Assembly: GCF_000715075.1 (NCBI RefSeq)
Contig: NC_134095.1
Span: 52,938,806 to 53,002,805, forward strand
Reading direction: 5' to 3'
DNA length: 64,000 nt
Origin: Nicotiana tabacum
Lineage: Eukaryota; Streptophyta; Magnoliopsida; Solanales; Solanaceae
The notes beneath the pieces are model-generated. The model was not told where the DNA came from, did no database searches, and saw only the letters and a program-made list of their open reading frames with translations. Positions within the stretch are counted from its first letter, which is position 1. The number at the start of each line of letters is the position of its first letter. Positions 58,629-64,000 of the stretch are shown here, one piece after another. Position numbers and translations under genes: made by a program.

Positions 58629-58935
58629 TGCGATCCATTATGCGGTTGCATAATAAATATGCGGACCACATAATCGCCACAGAGTCAGTCAGTATGTTTG
58701 TTAAACTAAGGTCAACTATACGGCCAATTATGCGATCGCATAATCGATATGCGGGCCACATAATTATTGCATAATCCCTTTGGGATTTTTGTGAAGGGCA
58801 GTTCTGCGGTTATGCGACCACAGAACTGGTATGCAGACCGCATTTCTATCGCATACCCAGACAGTTTGCCTAGATTTTGGGACCATCTTTGCGGTCCATT
58901 TTGCGGGCCACATGTCCATTATGCGATCGCAGACC
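58629..58935. repeat. Palindromic-word block with an 18-bp perfect palindrome
   Basis: ATTATGCGATCGCATAAT at 58727-58744 is a perfect palindrome. TTATGCGGTTGCATAA, TATGCGGACCACATAA, TATGCGGGCCACATAA and TTATGCGATCGCAG recur around it. Confidence 0.85.
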
Positions 58936-59984
58936 TGAGTCGGGGCTCCTATTTTCTAATTTTAAAACCCGACCCCAATCCATTGAAACACCCCATCCGA
59001 CCTTCTCTGTGTTATTTCTACTGAAAATAGAGAGAGAAGAGGAGTTCTAGAGAGAGAGGGAGTGACCTTCATCTAATCCCCACCCAACTCTTACCCCAAA
59101 ATCTTGAAGATGGTCAAGAGAGTTGCTAGGACTTCACACTAAAAAGGTAAGAACTTGCTCCAAAATCTGTAATTTCGAACTTTCCATTTAATAAGTTATT
59201 AACAATTGAGTTCTTGGGTAAAAGGGCTAATAACCTTGTATGCATAAGAGATAATGGGGTATGGGAAGGATGTGAACTAAAAAGGATAACAAATAGAGTA
59301 TAACATTGAAGAAATCTCTTACACAAGGGACCTAAGATCACAATTCACCCTTAGTGCTTAATAATATGCTCAAACGAACTAGAATCTTAAATCTTGTCTC
59401 TAAGTCTTGGTTCAATTTGTAATTCTTATACAATAGATTGAAGTGCTAAAAGCCCTAAAATTTTGTAGGAATTAAGGGAGGCTTTATTGAGGTATATATG
59501 GCTAAAACTCCGTCTTTTAGAAATTGAGCTTCATCGGTGGTTGTGTGAACACGGTAAGATTAAAAATTGAATTGTTATTTCACTTGAATTGGTGTTGCAA
59601 CCTTATATGCATGGAAAGTGTGTCTCAATATGATCAATGTATTATTCTTGATAACTTGAAAAGGTGCAAGGACTATGAATCATGTATTGAAATGCTTAGA
59701 CCTTAGATTGCAATTGAAGTTGCATTTTTGTGCCATCTATGTGAAATCTCATCTATGCCTACAATCTTATTTGCTATTGTGTGCCTATATTTTCTTAAAT
59801 TACAGATCTAATAGTGAAGTTGGGAATGATGCGAGATGTGGCCTAGTGCCAAATATACGATGTGACAGTTGTGGCCCCAAGTGCCTATGAAATTATTGAA
59901 GGGAAACAAAGATTGAAATGAAATAATTGATGGGAAACAAAGATCAAAATGAGATGATTGATGGAAAAGGGAAACGCCTCGGAA

Positions 59985-60130
59985 GGCGGCCTAGCCGATC
60001 GGGCCGAGATCGGATGTCATGATACGCTCATGGTGGTAATGTGTTTGTGATTGAAGTAAATGTCTCAAATGAGGTGACCTAGCCGATCGGGTCAAGATCG
60101 GACTACGCTCAAGATAGCGGTGGTAATGTG
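59985..60130. repeat. Two-copy hairpin repeat in the Tekay-like LTR
   Basis: GGCCTAGCCGATCGGGCCGAGATCGG and GACCTAGCCGATCGGGTCAA (about 59987 and 60077), each followed by a TACGCTCA segment and GGTGGTAATGTG. The CCGATCGGG core is self-complementary. Confidence 0.7.
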
Positions 60131-60871
60131 AACAAGTGTTGAACAGTATGAAATGCCCCAAATTAAAGGCTATGGAAACATGACGTAAAAATTGTGTGAT
60201 TCTTTTATATTGATACTGTTGTGATCGCTTAAAGCTTTTGAGTTATACTTGTGATTTCCTTATTTTGTAAGAAAGTTCTTTCTAACTATATGGTGTTTAG
60301 TACATACTATTACTATTCCATGGTACTAACGTCCTTTTTGCCGGGGCGCTACATTTTTAAATGAATGTAGGTGGCTCCATTACGGATACTATCGATCGCG
60401 CATAGCAGAGTACCTTCTTCTCAAAGTTTTGGTGAGCCCCTTTCTCCTTCAAGGGGTTATATTGCACATCTTTTGTTGTTGTGGCCTTCCACTATTGAGG
60501 TATAGTCGGGGCCTTGTCGCCGGCATTGTCTTACTTGTCTTTTACATCCTTAGAGGCTCCGTAGACACATGTGTGGGTTATGTACGGGTGCTTGAGGGGT
60601 CTATGAACTATGTTGTAATTCTAAACTCATGTTATCTATAAATTGTAACTCTATGGGATTCTAGGAAACTTAACTTTAACTATGGTTTAAAGTTGTAATA
60701 CAAAAAGAACTAACAATATTGAATGTACTATCTTTCCTTGTTTAAATAAAAATGAAGCATGGTTTTCTTGTTCATAATGAGTTGGGTAGGAAGTGTGTGA
60801 TAAGGCTTGCTCGTTTAGGTTCACTCGATTGAGCGCTGGTCGCGCCTCCTGAGGTTGGGGCGTGACAAACT

Positions 60872-60883
60872 TGGTATCAGAGC
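60872..60883 (+). other. Primer binding site, tRNA-iMet
   Basis: TGGTATCAGAGC, exact, four bases after the LTR. Confidence 0.9.
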
Positions 60884-61075
60884 CTAAGGTTTTAAAGTGT
60901 CCTAGGATGTCTTGGAGCCGTGTCTAGTAGAGTCCTTCTTATCAGTGTGTATTCGACCACATCTATAAGTTGGAGGCTACTTGGGCATTTAGGAATAACA
61001 CCCTTCTTTGATATTCTGGATCGTGCGGTGAAACTGTTCCCTCTCTAATTAGTGCATTGTTCTATCTTTCAATAA

Positions 61076-62450
61076 ATGACACCTAAGAAGAAAGCGAGAA
61101 TTGGCTAGGAAGCCAATGTTAATGCCACTTCAAGAGTGGCTGATGATTCAATGCTTGATACTGTGGGTGAGGGTAGCCACCCTACTATTACTCTGCCTGA
61201 TTCCTACACCTGTGGAGGGTACCACTATCCCTCCCGTTGATACCTTTGTCCCGCCTCCAGCCCCAGCTTCCAGTTCTGGTATTTTTGATGGGGATCTTAG
61301 GGGAGCTATTCAAATGTTGACCCAGCTAGTGGCCTCTTAGGCCTAGAGGTCAAATGTTGCGCCCAGTTCATCCAGCTAGCAATGGGATTCTACTAGTTCC
61401 AGGGTGAACAGATTTCTTCAGTTAGACCCTCCGGTGTTCACAGGTACCAATCCAGAAGAAGACCCTCAAGATTTCATTGATGAGATGCACAAGACCCTCA
61501 GGGTTATGCGTGTAACTGACACGGAGGGAGTAGAGTTGGTTACCTACCATCTGAAAGGGGTGGCCTATTCATGGTTTGAGTTGTGGGGAGATTCACCGAG
61601 AGGAGTGGCTCCCTCCGGCGAGGTGGAGCGAGTTTGTTGATGCCTTTATAGATTATTTCCTGCCCACTGAGACAAGGGCAGCTCGTGCAGCAGAGATTGA
61701 AAATTTGAAGCTAGGTAACAGAAGTGTATGGGAGTACCACATGGAGTTTGCTTGCTTGTCCAAGTATGTCATTCATATGTTGCCTACAATGGAGGCTAGG
61801 GTGCACCGGTTTGTTCAGGGCCTTAATTCTTTGACTATTAATGAGGCTTCTACAGCTGCATTGAATTCTGACATGAATAATGGGAAGATGGTAGCATTTG
61901 CTCAGGTCATAGAGAACCGTAAATTGAAGAACTTAATGGAGAGTGAAAGGGAAACAGCAAGTCCCAGTCTACAGTAAACATGGGAGAGTCACTAGGTGGG
62001 GGAAGATCAACTTTCAGGGGAGGATTATTAGGGCCTTCCTAGTCTGTTGCATAGTCTTCAGCCAGTGCACCACCATTAGGTCCTAGCCAGCAACAATGGA
62101 GTCATTTTAGGCCCTGTCAGGGCAACAGGGGATCCCATCAGCGGGGTCGGTCAAGAGAGAGGTTCCAGAAGCAGCAGAGGTCCCCGTGCCCCAGGTGCGG
62201 GAAGATGCACTCAGGGACTTGCTATCTGGAGTTACCTATATGCTATGGATGTGGGATAAGGGGTCATATTCAGAGACATTGTCGTGTATCCTGCCAGGGA
62301 GTAGGTAGGGGCACAGCTCTGTCATCCAGTCCAGCAGCTGCTACATCTTCAGCCCCTTCCTCAACTCGAGGTACCCCAACACCTGCAGGGCGTGGTACAG
62401 CTAGGGGTGGTGCGTAGAGTTCAGGAGGACCCATCTAGTTTTATGCTATG
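61076..62450 (+). pseudogene. Tekay-like gag, broken
   Basis: ATG at 61076 opens MTPKKKARIG and meets TAG at 61106. The frame resumes after a shift (PPVDTFVPPPAPASSSGIF at about 61232, then a stop at 61338). The gag core is FLQLDPPVFTGTNPEEDPQD at 61404-61640, continuing after another shift at 61576-61977 (IDYFLPTETRAARAAEIENL). A zinc knuckle CYGCGIRGHIQRHC (C-x2-C-x4-H-x4-C) lies at about 62238. At least three frame lesions prevent a full protein. Confidence 0.85.
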
Positions 62451-62650
62451 AGTGGTCGCCAGACTGTAGAGGCTTCCCCAGATGTCGTTACATGTATTCT
62501 GACTGTTCAATCTCATGATGTTTATGCACTTATTGACCCTAGTTCCACCTTGTCCTATGTTACCCCTTTTGTTTCTATGGGATACGGGATAGAACCGGAT
62601 CAGCTTCATGAGCCATTTTGGTGTCTACCCCGGTTGGTGAGTCTATTATG
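62448..62650 (+). pseudogene. Tekay-like aspartic protease, active-site Gly changed to Ser
   Basis: VYALIDPSSTLSYVTPFVSM is readable at about 62518-62577. The usual D-P-G-S-T reads D-P-S-S-T, which should inactivate it. The frame shifts near 62620. Confidence 0.8.
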
Positions 62651-64000
62651 GTTGCTCGGGTTTATAGAGGTTGTGTTGTTACGATACGGGATAGGGATAC
62701 CACGGCCAATTTTACTGAGTTAGGGATGGTTGACTTTGATGTAATAATGGGAATGGATTGGATTTATTCCTGCTTTGCCAAACTTGATTGTCGGACTAGA
62801 ACTATGAGGGTTGAATTTCCTAATGAGCCCGTTATTGAATGGGAGGGAGATAATGTAGTGCCTAGAGGTCGGTTTATTTCCTACCTTAAGGCCGCGAAGA
62901 TGATCAAGAAGGGGTGTATCTATCATTTAGTTCGGGTTACAGACACCAATGCCGATGCGCTTAGCCTTGAGTCTGTACCAGTTGTGAATGAATTTCCGGA
63001 TGTCTTTCCAGATGAGCTCCCTAGGATTCCACCAGATAGGGAGATTGATTTTGGGATCGATGTGATTCCAGGCACGTAACCTATAATAGTTCCACCTTAC
63101 AGAATGGCACCGGCAAAATTAAAAGAGCTAAAGGAACAATTGAAGGATTTGCTAGAAAAGGGTTTCATCCGGCTGAGTGTGTCACCGTGGGGTGCACTGG
63201 TCTTGTTCGTAAGAAAGAAAGATGGGTCGTTGCGGATGTGTATTGACTACCTGCAACCCAATAAAGTCCCAATCAAAAACAAATACCCTCTACCAAGAAT
63301 AGATGACTTGTTTGATCAATTGCAAGGTGCTACGTGCTTCTCAAAGATTGACTTGCGGTCCAGGTATCATCAATTGAAGATAAGGGAGTAGGATATTCCA
63401 AAAACAGCTTTCAGAACTCAGTATGAGCACTTTGAATTTATGGTAATGTCTTTTGGGCTAACAAATGTCCCGACAGCTTTCATGGATCTTATGAATCGAG
63501 TCTTCAAGCCTTTTCTAGACTCCTTTGTGATAGTGTTCATTAACAATATTCTTGTGTATTCCCGAAGTCAGGAGGACCATGCTGACCATCTCGGGGCAGT
63601 TTTGCAGACTCTTCGGCAACATCAATTGTATGCAAAATTTTCAAAAATGTGAATTTTGTCTTGAATCTGTCGCGTTCTTGCGTCATGTCGTTTCCGGGGA
63701 AGAAATTATGGTTGATCCTCAAAAGATTGCAGTAGTGAAGAATTGGCCTAGACCTACCACTCCAACTGAGATTCGTAGTTTCTTAGGTTTGGCTGGGTAC
63801 TACAGGAGGTTTGTGGAGGGGTTTTCTACTCTTGCCTCTCCATTGACTAAATTGACGCAGAAAGTAGTTAAATTCCAATGGTCCAATGCTTGTGAGAGGA
63901 GTTTCCAAGAATTAAAATCAAGGTTGACAACTGTACCGGTATTAGCCCTGCCAGAGGGCACAGAGAGATTTGTGGTGTATTGCGATTCTTCAAGGGTTGC
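62651..64000 (+). pseudogene. Tekay-like reverse transcriptase and start of RNase H, broken
   Basis: Reads through IMGMDWIYSCFAKLDCRTRT (62747), a stop at 63077, then [40 protein letters not shown] and [16 protein letters not shown], a TAG at 63389, and [18 protein letters not shown]. The catalytic box reads FINNILVYS at about 63535, where Y/F-x-D-D has become N-N, so polymerase activity is lost. After a frameshift near 63648 comes [19 protein letters not shown] and the RNase H opening (RFVVYCDSS), cut by the window edge. Confidence 0.85.

Larger units (their letters stand above)
58490..60867 (+). repeat. 5' LTR of the Tekay-like element (2.4 kb)
   Basis: TGAGGCCCCGTGAG to GGGGCGTGACA. Inside are a TATGCGxxxGCATA word block (58629-58935), a donor-like AAAAG|GTAAGAAC at 59147, a two-copy GCCGATCGGG hairpin repeat (about 59985-60130) and an acceptor-like GAATGTAG ending at 60370. 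Confidence 0.8.
58490..64000 (+). mobile_element. Tekay/Del-like Ty3/gypsy element, running off the window
   Basis: 5' LTR 58490-60867, iMet primer site, then gag, protease and RT with the start of RNase H in the usual order. All genes carry stops or substitutions. Integrase, any chromodomain and the 3' LTR lie beyond the window, so the clade is inferred from RT words ([18 protein letters not shown]). Confidence 0.85.

Overview
This window is repeat-dense nuclear DNA from a flowering plant, most likely a solanaceous species (Nicotiana- or Capsicum-like). The evidence is a LINE-type ORF1 with a DUF4283 domain, a SINE ending in TTG repeats, very long (2.4-3.3 kb) Ty3/gypsy LTRs starting TGTAACGACCCG-like, and AT-rich spacers. 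I see no intact host gene, rRNA, tRNA or CRISPR array. Nearly everything is transposable element, and much of it is nested.

Layout. 1-1868: unassigned. 1883-6062: a LINE-like element with only ORF1, bounded by a 14-bp target site duplication (TSD) and a poly(A). 6084-21342: a decayed minus-strand chromovirus with tRNA-iMet-type PBS. Its 5' LTR is split by a 10.2-kb plus-strand Tat-like element (11022-21225) that has gag and protease, no pol, and an antisense intron-containing ORF. 21642-22954: two foldback DNA elements. 22970-34101: Helitron territory, with a minus-strand Helitron end at 22970, Helitron 5'-like ends head to head near 27.88 kb, and a plus-strand Helitron 3' end at 34101. This stretch holds a 2.8-kb solo LTR, a MITE, a Mutator transposase gene lacking its catalytic core, and a broken Helitron helicase. 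34934-45303: a complete 10.4-kb LTR element with TSD GTTAT and a 4-kb internal region with no recognisable genes (LARD-like). 45520-48628: another solo LTR (TSD TATAA). 48852-49227: a protein-kinase gene fragment. 50593-58489: a second LARD-like element on the minus strand, its 5' LTR cut by the insertion of a plus-strand Tekay/Del-like element (58490 to window end).

The least explained signal lies inside the long LTRs. Five separate LTR families share one architecture: a block of short palindromic words, then a splice-donor-like GGTAAGT about 65-220 bases later, then (in two families) tandem hairpin repeats, then an acceptor-like AG. Hairpin copies within an array change on both stem sides together (for example GCCC-GAG-GGGC, GCCAC-GAG-GTGGC, AGGCC-GAG-GGCCT; GCACGA/TCGTGC against GTACGA/TCGTAC). 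This looks like selection for folded RNA or symmetric DNA, perhaps in an LTR leader intron.

All TE genes here are broken by stops or frameshifts except the core-less Mutator ORF, which reads cleanly through two exons. No folding, alignment or database search was run, so family names come from motif recognition and boundaries from repeats visible in the sequence.
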